Shown: positions 22,873 to 35,480 of the stretch, in pieces
Layout of the letters: every line of letters begins with the position of its first letter
Numbering within the stretch: position 1 is the stretch's first letter
Assembly (NCBI GenBank): GCA_021292105.1
Contig: CM037863.1
Span: forward strand, 9,798,085-9,862,084
Reading direction: 5' to 3'
DNA length: 64,000 bases
DNA from: Anadara kagoshimensis
Lineage: Eukaryota; Mollusca; Bivalvia; Arcoida; Arcidae
The notes under the pieces: model-generated
Seen by the model: the letters and a program-made list of their open reading frames with translations, nothing else
Database searches by the model: none
Told to the model about the DNA's origin: nothing
Translations under genes and position numbers: made by a program

Positions 22873-23340
22873 ACGGGAATAAATAGAGGTCCTGCGAATG
22901 GCCTTTCCGTAAGCGTTTTGGTGTTTACTTCCAATAGAGTTTTCTGAAGCCTAATGGAATTCGTGTTCGTCTTGTGACTATGCTTTGCTAGAAACGCTGG
23001 CTTTTATTCTGGAAAATGATTTGTCTGTGGAATATTTGAATCAATGTGAATGGATGTTTGCCTTTAAAAATGGTTCCATATACTTTAATCCCCGATTATT
23101 GAAGTGTAATGGCATTCGCTTTCGTTTTGTTTTTGTGACAAATGGATTTTCTGGACGTGTTGGGTTTTAATGTGGAAAATGAGTTTCCTGGAAGTATTCT
23201 GTTGTGACAATGCTTTGCTAGAAACGCTGGCTTTTATTCTTGAAAATAATTTGTCCTTGGAATATTTGAATCAATGTAAATGAATGTTTGTCTGGAAAAT
23301 ATTGTTTCACTATAGTTTAATTCACAATAATTTTGAAGAA
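22873..23340. repeat. Array edge and ~100 bp direct repeat
   Basis: ATGCTTTGCTAGAAACGCTG and TTTGAATCAATGT occur at 22980-23050 and again at 23208-23280, about 230 bp apart. Flanking sequence resembles decayed 35 bp units (GAATGGCCTTTCCG). Confidence 0.75.
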
Positions 23341-23652
23341 TCCTTCCTGAAACTTACCTACAAATAAACACTCCTAGTTATATTTACATAAAGTAGATTG
23401 ACACGGGATACTGCCTTTAAAAAGCAAACAGACACAACCGATATATCATTGTCATGTATAAAAGACACAGAACTTAACATGGACAATTACCTGCAACACA
23501 TACTAAACATGTCATTGAGGAATATATGCACGTAAAGACAATGTATGCAGGTTTCAGGTCTTGGTTGAGAGTTTAGTGGAATGTATTGAAATGCGTATCG
23601 TGGTTTGTGTTCGTTTTTGGAATAAATAATTAATTTTTATACAAAAACGTAT
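23341..23652. other. Intronic stretch, nothing recognised
   Basis: No exon or repeat unit seen. Confidence 0.4.
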
Positions 23653-23706
23653 TATGTTTATTAATAATGAAATCAAATAAATAAAAATAAATGAATAAAT
23701 AAAAAA

Positions 23707-23737
<31 letters not shown>

Positions 23738-23904
23738 TAATAAATAAATAAATAAATAAATAAATTTATTAATTAAAATGAACCCCAAATTAATAAATAA
23801 ATTAATTAATAAATCAATTAACAAATTTGTATACAAATCAGAAAAAGGACTAAATAATAATAATGTTAACAAACAAACAAACAAACAAGCAAATAAATAA
23901 AAAA

Positions 23905-23971
<67 letters not shown>

Positions 23972-24130
23972 AAGTGTAATTCTATAGAGCATAACCTAAA
24001 GATTATTTTAAAACGAGTGCAAGAACAAAATGCCACATCTTTTTTTTTATTTCATGTTTCATAACCTAAAGATTATTTTAAAACGAGTGCAAGAACAAAA
24101 TGCCACATCTTTTTTTTATTTCATGTTTCA
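23653..24130. repeat. (AAAT)n microsatellite block and 70 bp duplication
   Basis: Long AAAT tracts at 23720-23765 and 23895-23970. Two near-identical copies of CATAACCTAAAGATTATTTT through CCACATCTTTTTTT follow at 23989-24058 and 24059-24127. Confidence 0.95.
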
Positions 24131-24945
24131 TTTTATAATCTGAAACTACATTAATTTTGTAAAAAAATGATATAATCTGAACTAACCAACATATATAAAA
24201 TGAAATACATTGTATTCTTAATGACGTAAAGCCCCATTCTATCAATCAATTTATCCGCCATTGTCACAAACTTAGTGTGTAAAGAAACAAACGCGCTTTG
24301 AAAAAACGTCAAACAGATTTCTACCAGGACAAAGCCAATGCTGGAAGCGGCCATCATAAGACACAACCTCCTACCTCACCCACGGAAATATGACCGAAGG
24401 CAAACAACATGTACAACATTCATTCGGGAAAGCACATGTTGGTTAATAAAACCCTAAAACGAGATGCCAATTACAAACCATTTATCAGATTAAAAAGTCA
24501 TTAGTATCCTTACTTTAAGATGTTTGACGAGTTCCGGGGAAGTATAAAATCGTATCAGCTTTTGAAAAAAAAAAAAAATAAATAAATAAATATATAAATA
24601 AATAATTGTTGCAAGAGTTGATGACGTGTTCTTGGGTATCAACAATTTGAACTATTTTTGTGATTAATTAAAAAAACCCTATAAAAACTAAAATTGTGAA
24701 AAAAAATAATTTTAAGAAAAAATGCAAATATTTTCTACTACAAGAATTTTAAGCAGCTTCTTTACATCACGTGTTTAAGGAGGGTTTTAATTTACGAATT
24801 CCGTTGTGCATAAAACAAAATAGTTTATAGTCGGATGTCCAATTTATACTTGTGTCATAGTATCTGACATGCTTCTGGAAACTAAAATTTATGTTTATGT
24901 AAAATATGAATTATTACCGACGTATTATACGTGTAGTTTTTATAG
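24131..24945. other. Intronic stretch, no gene seen
   Basis: A GC-richer patch near 24290-24370 was examined as a minus-strand exon and rejected for lack of an acceptor. (AAAT)n at 24570-24605. Confidence 0.4.
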
Positions 24946-25560
24946 GTTGACATGCAGACCTGTGTATCGTGACCCCTATTTCTTACTCGGTGTTGACATG
25001 CAGACCTGTGTATCGTGACCCCTATTTCTTACTCGGTGTTGACATACAGACCTGTGTATCGTGACCCTATCTCTTACTCGATGTTGACTTGCAGACTCTA
25101 TCTCTTACTCGAGGTTGACTTGCAGACCCCTGTTTTTTACTCGGTGTTGACTTGCAGACCCCTGTTTCTTACCCGGTGTTGACTTGCATACATGTGTATA
25201 GTGACCTCTATGTCTTACTCGGTGTTGACTTGCATACATGTGTATAGTGACCTCTATGTCTTACTCGGTGTTGACTTGCATACATGTGTATAGTGACCTC
25301 TATGTCTTACTCGGTGTTGACTTGCATACATGTGTATAGTGACCTCTATGTCTTACTCGGTGTTGACTTGCATACATGTGTATAGTGACCTCTATGTCTT
25401 ACTCGGTGTTGACTTGCATACATGTGTATAGTGACCCCTATCTCTCACTCGATGTTGACTTGCAGACCCCTGTTTCTTACTCGATGTTGACTTCCATTAC
25501 CCTGTTTCTTACTCGATGTTGACTTGCAAGACTTGTAGTGAGCCCTTACAGGTGTAGCAT
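24946..25560. repeat. 46 bp minisatellite, ~13 copies
   Basis: The unit is GTTGACTTGCATACATGTGT then ATAGTGACCTCTATGTCTTA and CTCGGT. Five or six copies from 25178 to about 25440 are identical or nearly so; outer copies differ or are shortened (GCAGACCTGTGTATCGTGACC). It decays rightwards to about 26110 as isolated TTGACTTGCAGAC words. Confidence 0.95.
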
Positions 25561-26995
25561 ATTTTCGCCTAATGTTGTAATGTTGATAAACAGATTTTTA
25601 AAGCATGGTCCCATTTTAATTTCTTGTGGTACCTGTATCTTGTAGCGAGAGACCTATTTATTGCAGCCCTTATATCATGTACTATTGTTAATTTCCAATT
25701 TTGCATAGCGTGACCCCCATTTCTTGAAGCAATATATTATATATTGTAGCATGTTGACTTAGAAACTAGTGACGCGTGATCACTATTTCTTGTAGTGTAT
25801 ACATATCACTTTGTTGACATGCAAACATATATTTTACCATTTTGACTCGCAGACTACTGTAGCGTGACTCCTATTTCTTGTACCACCCTATATCCTGTTG
25901 ACATGCAGACTTGTATAGAACGGTCCCTATTATAGTCCCTATATCTTTTACCATTTTGACTTGCAGACTCTTATTTACTGTACCCCCTGTATACTGTAGA
26001 GTGTTGACTTGCAGACTAGTGTAGCATGATCCTTATTTCAACTTAATGTTGACTTTCGACCTATTGTAACTTGATACTTGTTGACATGCATATTTCACTC
26101 ATGCTTGCAGTGTATAATTAATTAATGCTGCCTTTCAGACTTGTATATTGAAATGCCCCGTATTGATGGAGTGCATCACTTCTTGTTGTAAATGAACTCA
26201 AATGTTTTTGGAAGGGGGTTGTTGTCATCCTTTTACAACTCTGTCGGATAAACATGATCTTTAATAGCTTTTTATATAAACGACTGGAAATTTTAAAATT
26301 AAAATGTCAGTTTATATATTTCTCTGGAATGTCAACTAAAACAAGATTCATGGCAAGTTTGGACTTTAAATACATGTAACCATAGCAACATCATTTTGCT
26401 ATGCGATATATACACGGGAGCTAACATTTATGCGTGTTATATGAGGGAACAGACAACGATAATAGTTGTTCTTTAATCATTATTCAAATTATGTGTTTTA
26501 AACTAATGATATACGTACAATAACCTTTAACATTATGTTGCTAATTACGATTTTGCGAATTAGGAAAGTCATGCGTCTGTCAAACTCGAAGCGAAGACTA
26601 TGATTCGGCTGAATCTATTACCATAACGATGTTTGCGCACAATGGTTTTGAATTACAATTAATTTTTTGTAATAACTTTAAAATTAATTCTGATAATTTT
26701 TATTTCAGGTATCCTACCGTGATTTATGAGACTGGACGCAACTTATACTTAAGTTGTTGTACACAGAGATATCTAAATATAAGTAAAGTTTAGTTCATTT
26801 GAAGAGTGCAACCACAAGGTTTGATGACCCAACATGTAGATGTCGTGTGTTTACATTGTAGCAGACAAAAGGTTTGTTTACAAAACATGTAATTGTCTTG
26901 TTTCTACATGGTATAAACCACAAGGTTGCTTTAGCCTAGATATACGAGCATCTGCCATGTTACGAAATCGTATGAACCCATCAACTCTTTGATAT
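25561..26995. other. Decayed minisatellite, then unrecognised DNA
   Basis: 25561-26110 retains irregular GTTGACTTGCAGAC and TAGTGACC words of the 46 bp unit. 26111-26995 shows no gene or repeat. Confidence 0.5.
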
Positions 26996-27125
26996 ATATT
27001 TTTGTATCCCTGCCGTATAATGCCATCAGCGCAATGCACAGGCAAATGTCTGCACCTATAGCTGGCGACGTCTCGATATAAGTGAACTATTCTTGACTGG
27101 GGCGTTAAACACCATTACTCAACTC
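26996..27125 (+). repeat. SINE body fragment
   Basis: CTATAGCTGGCGACGTCTCG, ATATAAGTGAACTATTCTTG and GGGGCGTTAAACACCATTAC match, in reverse orientation, the 5' portion of the repeat at 58390-58490. The tRNA-like head is missing. Confidence 0.7.
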
Positions 27126-27144
27126 ATCCTTTTAATTATTTCAA

Positions 27145-27270
27145 TCAAAAAGAAACATACCAATCAATGTCCAAACAACAAAGTCAAAGCAAACAACAAA
27201 GTCAAAGCAATGTAAAACGTTAAAACTAGCAAATAAAGTAAAACATATAAACTTCCACATGGTAAGAACA
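27145..27270 (-). repeat. Penelope-tail copy, minus orientation
   Basis: GAAACATACCAATCAATGTC, AAAGCAAACAACAAAGTC duplicated, and AACTTCCACATGG, in the reversed order of the 46300-46440 tail. Confidence 0.55.
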
Positions 27271-27855
27271 CTAGGATATTCCGTAAAGGTAAGTATCTTC
27301 TGTTTAGCTACGTTTGAAAGAAAAACATCGTAATATGACAATACAGAGTCCCTGGATAAAAATGAAACTCCTTAATCAAACCAGATTAAGATATTCAGAG
27401 ATGTGCTTTAAACAACGTTAACGCTGAAACTTACTTCAATGAAATAAATATAATAAAGAAGTTTCAGGAATTTTTATTTTGTGATTACGAAACGGCAATT
27501 AAACAAAATTATTGTTCAGTATAATCAGCGTTCTCTTTAATAAGTCTCCATGTTTTGTCATGTTTTACAGTTCATTGTTTGGTGAAATAATAAGATTTTA
27601 TTAATTTTGACATGTGAAGATTGGCCACTTTTTTGGGGAAATACATGCATGTGTTGGAAACCATCTATTAGAATCATAACCAATCCACTGAAAAAAAAAC
27701 CCAATGTTTGTCTAAAGTTCGGAGTTGTTTATTATCAGTAAAGCCAATATGTGAATTTCTTTTCTTGTTTTCCTTCTTAATAAGCCATTGCCCTATATTG
27801 TGTCGTGTCCTTGTTCGTACATGTGTGTTTATGTATGTGTTTTGCATATAATAAT
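27271..27855. other. Intronic stretch, no gene seen
   Basis: No exon or repeat unit recognised. Confidence 0.4.
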
Positions 27856-28243
27856 GTAAATTTTATAGATAAAACGTGTTAGAAGCACACTCTGGAGTGC
27901 ACATTTTACAGATTAAAAGATAAAAGTGAAACTTTAAAAATATATGTAAATTTTACAGATAAACGTGTTAGAAGCACACTTTAAAGTGCAAATTTTACAG
28001 ATTAAAATAGAAAAGTTTTGTAGATTTTAAAGTTTAAGATGTATAGTAATATGCAAAAAATTATTCTTTACATTTTACATTTTGAAGTGTAAATTTACAA
28101 ATTGCAGCTTTATTGTTACTGATTTAAGTGTGGAAAATAAAAACTAAAAAAAGAAGTTAAAAACAATTAAGTTGCAATTTGTAAAATTTACACTTCAAAA
28201 TATAAATTTTGTAGATTTTAAAGTTTAAGATGTATATTATTCT

Positions 28244-28277
<34 letters not shown>

Positions 28278-28345
28278 TGTACAAAATTTACATTTTGAAG
28301 TGTAAATTTTACAAATTGCAGCTTAATTGTTATAGATTAAGGTGT
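27856..28345. repeat. Nested inverted/direct repeats and poly(A) tract
   Basis: TTTTGAAGTGTAAATTT and its complement AAATTTACACTTCAAAA alternate. GTAGATTTTAAAGTTTAAGA is repeated at 28020 and 28210, and ACGTGTTAGAAGCACACT is repeated at 27872 and 27963. A run of more than 25 A lies at 28247-28273. The structure suggests multiple foldback copies. Confidence 0.7.
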
Positions 28346-28830
28346 GGAAAATAAAGAAAACAGATAGAAGTAAAAGGTAAAGTTAAAAGTGAAATGTTTA
28401 AAAAAAGTGGCCCTAATAAGCTTTTGTAGATTTAGGGAAATGAATAATATCATCTTCACTGTAGATAAACAGCAAGTCGTACGAGGTTAGAGATCGTCAT
28501 ATCTATGGTAAAAATGACACACAATGTGCTGTATACGTTCTGGCATTTTCTTATGATATATAAAACTACATTTTTCTTCCAGACGGACTTTTATTGCTAC
28601 AGTAGAGTAACAAAATGTCTGGGTGCACATTAGTCAAAATTTTCAAGTTTTTAACAAACAAGGACATTTTGACTTTTTCCTTGTTCTGTGTGGTTAAATT
28701 CGTGTTATGTTCTTTATGTTATGTTCATTTATCAAGTCTTGGAAATTGCCAAATAAATTTAGTTATGGTGTTGTATGCCCTAGTCAAGAATCTTGCGCTT
28801 ATATCGAGGTGGTCAGTTCCGGGAAGTATC
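28346..28830. other. Intronic stretch, no supported gene
   Basis: A plus-strand frame at 28615-28845 is hydrophobic and Cys-rich but has no recognisable domain, no splice context and runs into SINE sequence; treated as chance. Confidence 0.4.
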
Positions 28831-28980
28831 CAGAGAAAGCTATAGACCTCAACCATCGACTAGCAAACTGACAGACTTTCTCGCACTAAGATCTGACCTA
28901 GTTGAATTCAGAGGCACTGTGATCAATAAGCATTAGACCACTCGACCGCCTTGAAACGTGGGTTGTGTAACCCCAATGTT
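28831..28980 (-). repeat. tRNA-like SINE fragment
   Basis: The minus strand reads GGCGGTCGAGTGGTCTAATG, an A-box-like Leu/Ser tRNA D-arm. It is preceded on the plus strand by AGGTGGTCAGTTCCGGGAAG, a segment shared with 51215 and 41560. No closed cloverleaf. Confidence 0.5.
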
Positions 28981-28989
28981 AAACATAAT

Positions 28990-29275
28990 AAGTAACTAGG
29001 ACTGTCTCTTGAGGGCCAAATATCCCCCGCCCCCACATTTAAAGTTTTCCCGCGACCTTGACCTTTATGATATGACAGTGGTTCAAGGTCATGACATCTT
29101 TGGATCATGGAGATTATTCATGTGAAGTTTAACGACAATCGTCTAAAGCAGCTATGAGATATGGCCCAGAAACGATTTTACATGGACAGACAGGCAGACA
29201 GACAGACGGGCGGACGGACAGGCAGACATGGTGATTCCTATATATCCCCCTCAAACTAGTTTGCGGGGGCATAAT
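28990..29275. mobile_element. ~285 bp 'CCCCCGC' MITE
   Basis: GACTGTCTCTTGAGGGCCAA then ATATCCCCCGCC at the left; CCCCCTCAAACTAGTTTGCG then GGGGGCATAA at the right. Inside are GACCTTGACCTTTATGATAT and a (CAGA)n-like run at 29190-29225. Related pieces occur at 7669 and 49690-50090. Confidence 0.6.
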
Positions 29276-30060
29276 AAATCAACATACTCAGAGATTTCGA
29301 TCTTTTCATCTTTCAATTGACATCTATCGTACTTATAATAATTATTCAATTCGTATGATGCAAGTGTATTGATTTAATGTTTCGTAAAAAGGGGTTTTAA
29401 CAAATATGGCAATGCGTATTGATGGACCACTTGTTGCAACGGAGGGTGGGATTGTTGACTGTTGAGACTATCCAATGACAATATAACCACACCACCCTAA
29501 TCATTTACTCCACTACCCATCCAAAATAACGAATGATATAATCAGTTTCCAAATTTTCCAAATATTAAAAACAAAAGTAATTGCGCAATGATACAAAACA
29601 GCAATAGCCGCCATTGACAAAGTCAGAGAAATTACAGTGTCACTAATGGCGTCATGTAAATCAGTTTTCGTCATTCGCCATATGTGTTGGGATTTATCAT
29701 TCGAGTTTAGAAAAAACTAGAACGTTTATTCACAGTTCAACCAATGAAAGTGATAGAAATTTGTCAAAACTAATTAAATTATAATTAATTGATCAATCCA
29801 GTTATCCATTGCAATTCAGACAACGGAAATACTTAAGATAATTTATGTTATTAATATTCAAACCATCAATTAATATTTCTGTATTAATTTTTTGCACTTG
29901 TGTAAAATTAATAAAACACAATGACACATTGTCAAATTATCAATTTTAACTTGAAAGAGAACAATGGTTTAGATCTATCTGATTGACCGCAGAATGTTAA
30001 TGAGCTATAAGACGTCATTATTATTACAACTCCGTGAATCATTGGTTATGATTGCATTGT
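29276..30060. other. Intronic stretch, no gene seen
   Basis: AT-rich DNA without recognised structure. Confidence 0.4.
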
Positions 30061-31560
30061 TTTAAATCTACCAAATACCAACATTTACCAGATTTAATTG
30101 TTTTAATAAATCACTTGCATTATATTGAAAGAAATGTTATTTTTTGAACAGGGAACGTTTTGACTTCGATAATTTACACCGTCATCTGGCCACACAACTC
30201 GCACAAACTTCAATTGTTGAAAATACCATTATGCTTAATTTATGCGGGTTTCAATAATTACACGACTGTATTGTTTTAATCTGCAAAATACCAACATTTG
30301 CCAGATTTAATTGTTTTAATAACTCACTTGCATTATATTAAAAGGAATGTTTTTTCGTACATAGAACGTTTTGACTTCGATAATTTACACTGTCATTTCG
30401 CCACACAACTCGCACAAACTTCAATTGTTGAAAATACCATTATGCTTAAGTTATGCGTGTTTCAATAATTACACGACTGTATTGTTTTAATCTACGAAAT
30501 ACAAGTATTTACCAGTTTTAATTGTATTTATTAATCACTATTTTAAAGAATCATGCATTATTTTGAGAGGAATATTATTTTTTAAACAGAGAACATTTTG
30601 ACTTCAACAATTTACAATGTCATCCTATGTTTGAAACTGACCATTTCATTACACACTAATTTGAAATGTTGAAAACATCATTATGCTAAAGTATGACGTG
30701 AATCCTTAATGTTTTAATATACAAAATACCAGCATTTTCCAGTTTTAGTTTATTACTTTAAAGAATCTTGAGAACAAAGTTATTTTGGAACAGAGAACAA
30801 TTTGACTTCGATAATTCTTACTGGCATCCCCTGATATCATTACATACAAACTTCAATTGTTGAAAACATCATTATGGTTTGGCATGAATCATTAATTACA
30901 TGACTATATATAGTTTTATGTACAAAATATCAGTATTTCCTGTGTTCATTTTGATTGAAACTTGAAAGTTTTGCTATTTTTGAATAGAGAACGTTTTGAG
31001 TTCAACAATTTACACCGTCGTCCCATGTTTAAAAGTTGTCATATCATTAAAAACAAACTTCAATTGTTGAAATCATCATTATGGTTTGGTGTGATTCATC
31101 TATTACAAGACTGTAATGTTTTAATCTATAAAAAATACCAGTATTTACCCGTTTTAAAAGTTTTAAATAATCATTATTTATCACTTCGTAAAACAAACTT
31201 GAGAGTCTTTTTTAACAGAAAACGTTCTGACTTCAACAATTCTCACCGCTATCCCCTGTTTAAAACTGTCCATATCATTACACACTAACTTCTCATTATG
31301 CTAAAGTTTTGCGTGAATAATTTATTACCTAGTTACAAATTACCAGTATTTACCAGTTTTAATTGTTTTAAATATTCATTATTAATCACTTCGACAATTT
31401 ACACCGTCATCCCATGTTTAATCACAAACTAATTTAAATTGTTATGCTAAAGTTTGGCGTGAATCATTAATTACATTCCTGTATAGTTTAAGTCTACAAA
31501 ATACCAGTATTTACCAGTAATAATTGATTGATATTTTAAAGAAATTTGCATGATATTGAA
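30061..31560. repeat. ~190-230 bp tandem repeat, ~7 copies
   Basis: The unit includes CAGGGAACGTTTTGACTTCG, ATAATTTACACCGTCATC, ACAAACTTCAATTGTTGAAA, CATTATGCTTAA and AAATACCAGTATTTACCAGT. The 'GACTTCRATAATTTACACC' word recurs at about 30163, 30372, 30601, 30803, 30990, 31229 and 31392. The first two copies are the most alike; later ones are shortened. Confidence 0.85.
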
Positions 31561-32820
31561 CTAAATATTTGTAGTCTTGTTATTGTTTAGCATGGCGAAC
31601 ATTTTGACCTCAGCGAGTTATACTAGTAATGCAGCTAATGCAGCCCCATTTGTTTCTCAAATATTTAATATTAAACCTCTAAGTAAGGACTATTTCGAGA
31701 AAACTTGCAGACTGTTTCCTCCATTTTATCTGCTGATAGTTTGTTTTCTCAAAAACTATTCAGCAGATCTTTACGAAATTCACAGAAACAATTAATCTTT
31801 GGGTGGAGTGGATGTGCCATTAGTCATTCGTATTTTGATCATGCACATGGTTGATTTCCAAGTTAGTTTGGTGGACAATTTTAAAATGGCGTCTAATTTC
31901 AGTTACAACTTGTTACATTTTTCTTTTACCATTAAACAATTAAATACAGATTATCATTCTATGTCTTCAGAAATTTTCATATATGGAATAGCACATTTAG
32001 AAACTCATTACTTTTTGTATCACAACACTATATTGATGACGCCCGTTATATTGTCGAACGAGTCACTAAATATAGATCCGTAACCAAAGGTGATACATTT
32101 TCTTATAGATTTAAGGGACTGCCCAAATAACTGACCACTGTTCAAAATGTCCACGTTCTTGGAAATATATAGAAACCTTTATCCAGACCTTTGAACAACC
32201 GGCTTCAGCTCGTCATCAAATGTACTATTTCTAACTCGTATTTAATTTAATCTGGTTGTTCCGGAAAGTCTAGAAAGTTGGCGAGCTTGTCATCAATTGT
32301 ATTTTGTCTTTTACTGTCTATTCCGGTTGTTCCGGAAAGTCTAGAAAGTTACACAGCTTGTCGTCAAATGAACTCTGTCTCTTATTATTAATTCCGGCTC
32401 TTCGATTTTTATTTTACCATAAATGTCTCCCTTATACGGTATAACTGTCACTAACTGAGCTATATAGCACGGCGTACCTACAGTATTGTACACTATCAAA
32501 CAAAGTGTTTATTTGCCAGCTTTCAATTTACTCATCATTATTACCATATTCAAACAGAAATAGCTTCATAAAACTCAAATGTGTGTATTGTTGACTTGGT
32601 GAAAGAAATATAATGGTTCTTGATGATGGTGCGTAACAGAATAGCTATTGAACCTATTTTTCGTCTCAGGTTTGATATAGAGATTTATTTGTCAGCTTTC
32701 AATTTAGTTATCATTTTTATCATAACCCATATTTGTTATTCAAATAAATTAATAAAACTCAATATTTCTGTTTGGTAAAAGAAAAAAAAATGTTTGAAAA
32801 ATGAGCATAAAACCCTGTAT
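31561..32820. other. No supported gene; local duplications
   Basis: Two unremarkable frames (31577-31795, 31799-32083, +) lack domains. GTTCCGGAAAGTCTAGAAAG is repeated at 32258 and 32328. TTTATTTGCCAGCTTTCAATTTA and TTTATTTGTCAGCTTTCAATTTA-type words are at 32508 and 32685. Confidence 0.45.
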
Positions 32821-33625
32821 AATTTTGATTTTTGAAGTTTGATTTGATTGAAGATGTTCATTGAATCAAGTTATCTTTGTCGCCAAGAAAACATTAGCGG
32901 TATGAAAAGTGACATGACAAAGAGTCAATACCCTCCAAAGCTGAACGTGCCATCAATACCCTCTAAAATATGATCAAAACCTTTATCATCTATGAATTGA
33001 TTTGAGATGTTCACCTTGTCAGTCATCATGAGATTTTTATAGTAATTGTGGTATAAAATGACTTGGTAAAAAATCAATATCTTTCCATAGGGGAACATGT
33101 CACAAAAGATCGATCAGAACCTTTATTGACTACGGATTAATTGGAGGTGTCCATCTAGTCCGTTATGATGAAGTCTTAGTCTTAAAGAAAACGTTTGTGG
33201 TATAATAAGTGACATGGTAGAAATGATTCAACACCCTCCATACCAAAAATATCGATCAAAACATTTATAAACTATGAATTAATTGGAGGTATCCATCAAG
33301 TCCGTTATCCTAAAGAAAATTCTTGTAGAATAAAAAACTGGTATGGTTATAAAGCTAACTTTCCCATAGCAAAATATCAAAAAATATCTTTCAGAATCTT
33401 CATCAACTTTGGTTTGATTAGAAATGCTCATCTTAACATTCATGATCTTACAGAAAATATTGAGGTATAAAAACTGACATGGTCAGAAAGTCAAAACCCC
33501 ATAACCATACATGTGACAAACCCTTTATAACCTATAGACTAATTGGAGATGTTCATCTAGGCCGTCATAATGAGGCCTTTGTCCTAGAGAAGGCACTGGT
33601 TGCATAAAAAACATATTTCATGTAG
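32821..33625. repeat. ~135 bp degenerate tandem repeat, ~5 copies
   Basis: Shared words are GACATGGTAGAAA, CAATACCCTCCA, GATCAAAACCTTTAT, CTATGAATTAATTGGAGGTG and TCCATCTAGTCCGTTATGAT. They recur in order at about 32910, 33050, 33200, 33350 and 33480. Confidence 0.8.
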
Positions 33626-34266
33626 CAAAAATCGCAAATGGTTGCTTATTTCTGAGAAATTCTTTACTATACCTGTTTTGGTGTAAACCCAAGTGTCGCT
33701 ACGATAGACGGACAGATCTAATTAGAAGGGCAAAAGATTAAAGCTATGCCATTTACGTGTAAATCCAGGGGTCGCTACTTTAGTTGGGAAGGACTACATG
33801 TAATTGGGAGGACTGAAAGAAAGTTTGATAAATTTTTATCACCTGTCATAAATACTGTTTTTACCGTGAGGACTGCGTTTGTTTGCCCGAGTTATACTGG
33901 TCTATGAAGACACAGTTCAAGTGTATTTTAGATGTAGGTATTTTGCTGGTTTTTATATGGTTACAATGTCACATTGTAATAAAAGAGCCATAACGCATTG
34001 TGTGGGTCAGCCTCTCATAACTTAATAAATGAATCAAACTAACATGTTTTACAGAAGTGAACGTCAGCTCTGTAAAATATGCACAATTTATGTGTGTATG
34101 TCTGTTTCATTTTGCAACGTGTCTGTACTCTCAATTGTAACCGTTCTGCTTGAATCATTGAAACTTGTGTCATATAAATTTGAATATGATCTATTGTCGT
34201 ATACCATTTTTAAAAAATTGCATCACTCAATGCATTGAAAAATTTGCATATGAACTATTGTCATAT
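33626..34266. other. No supported gene
   Basis: It includes a decayed palindromic segment around 34165-34265 (TTGTGTCATATAAATTTGAA; GAACTATTGTCATATAC) similar to the hairpin at 5926. Confidence 0.4.
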
Positions 34267-34411
34267 ACAGTAAAATTGGCCTTTATGGGCAGGTGGCTTT
34301 TATATATAGGTTCAAATAATATGAATAAAGAACAATTGGGATACAACTCTACTGGCCCTTATAAGCAGGTGATCCTTATATAGAGATGGCCTTTAAGACA
34401 GGTTGGACTGT
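34267..34411. mobile_element. Short 'AAGGCCACC' foldback element
   Basis: ACAGTAAAATTGGCCTTTAT on the left, TTTAAGACAGGTTGGACTGT on the right, with GGTTCAAATAATATGAATAA in the centre as in the 4846 copy. Confidence 0.75.
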
Positions 34412-35280
34412 ACCATTTTTTAATGTATTGCATGATAATTTTTTTTTTAAAAAAATAGTAAACTATGCATCTTATGAACATAAACCTATAATGATAATAG
34501 CTTAACAATACAAACAATACTTGTTTTAAAATCTTGACAATAAATAGTAACTGTTTCCCAAAGCAATGAGTTACAAGTTCTTCGAAAGAGACATTAAAAA
34601 CCAATGACCCGTGTCAAGGTTGGCGTGACATGTCAAAGAACCCTTCCTGTATATTGTTCTAAGCGCACTGCAAAGGTCTCAATTCTGCCACTTCATTAAT
34701 AGCTGGTGATATCTCCATATAAGTGAAATATTCTTGACCTGGATATGAAAACTTAATGAATGAATGAATAATGAATGGAAATCCTTCTATCAAGGAAAGA
34801 AAGAATGAATGAATGAATGAATGAATGAATGAATGAATAATTAAATCAATCAATCAATCAATCAATCAATTAATCAATCAATCAATCATAAAACGTAAGC
34901 CTCGACATCATTCAGACAGAAGACACTATCCACATCGTATTATATTTAGCCACCTTTTTTATAAACAGCTCGGTATATCAAACCTGTCGTATTAGTCAAT
35001 TGTCCATAGTTAAGATATAACTGACTTATATTGGGGGAAATATCATTAGTACACAATGATTAATTACTTTTTTTAATGCGAAATATTTTTTTTGATATGA
35101 AGGACATGGCCAAATCTACTTCAGATTACATTTAAGTTTTTCCTCCACGCGAATTTTCATCATTTCTGAGGTTTTTTGGTATGTCAACATATCATGTTTC
35201 ATTGTCATAACTCACGGATACTACGCATTTAAGTTGTAAAATATCGTGTGTTAGACATTAAGTTAAAATACTAATATAGA
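34412..35280. repeat. SINE fragment and (AATG)n/(AATC)n microsatellites
   Basis: 34620-34740 matches a SINE body in reverse (AGCGCACTGCAAAGGTCTCA; TGATATCTCCATATAAGTGA). (GAAT)n at 34755-34840 switches to (CAAT)n at 34845-34888. The rest, to 35280, shows nothing. Confidence 0.6.
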
Positions 35281-35297
35281 TATGTGACATAATTTAA

Positions 35298-35317
35298 TAA
35301 CTCTCTCTCTCTCTCTC

Positions 35318-35348
<31 letters not shown>

Positions 35349-35351
35349 TGA
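35298..35351. repeat. (CT)n microsatellite
   Basis: Run of CT dinucleotides with one TCC interruption. Confidence 0.97.
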
Positions 35352-35480
35352 ACCCCTCTCTCTTTCGCTTTATCCGAGGCCCTCTCTCAGGCTCTCCGAC
35401 GAGGATCTCCATCTCTCATGTTACAAAGCAGCATCGATCAAAATTCCTAAGATTTCTAAGAACTTCTTTTGCACCTATCG

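Noticed and set aside
23630..23992. 120-codon minus-strand frame rich in Leu, Ile, Tyr and Phe
   Set aside because: It is the translation of (AAAT)n microsatellites and has no domain or splice context.
24290..24370. Minus-strand exon encoding a hydrophobic peptide
   Set aside because: There is no polypyrimidine tract or convincing acceptor, and no partner exons of matching phase.
28615..28845. 76-codon plus-strand frame with many Cys and Phe
   Set aside because: It runs into a SINE, lacks domain features and has no splice context.
31577..32083. Two adjoining plus-strand frames of 72 and 94 codons
   Set aside because: Average composition, no domain, no splice or promoter signals; the first overlaps a decayed repeat unit.
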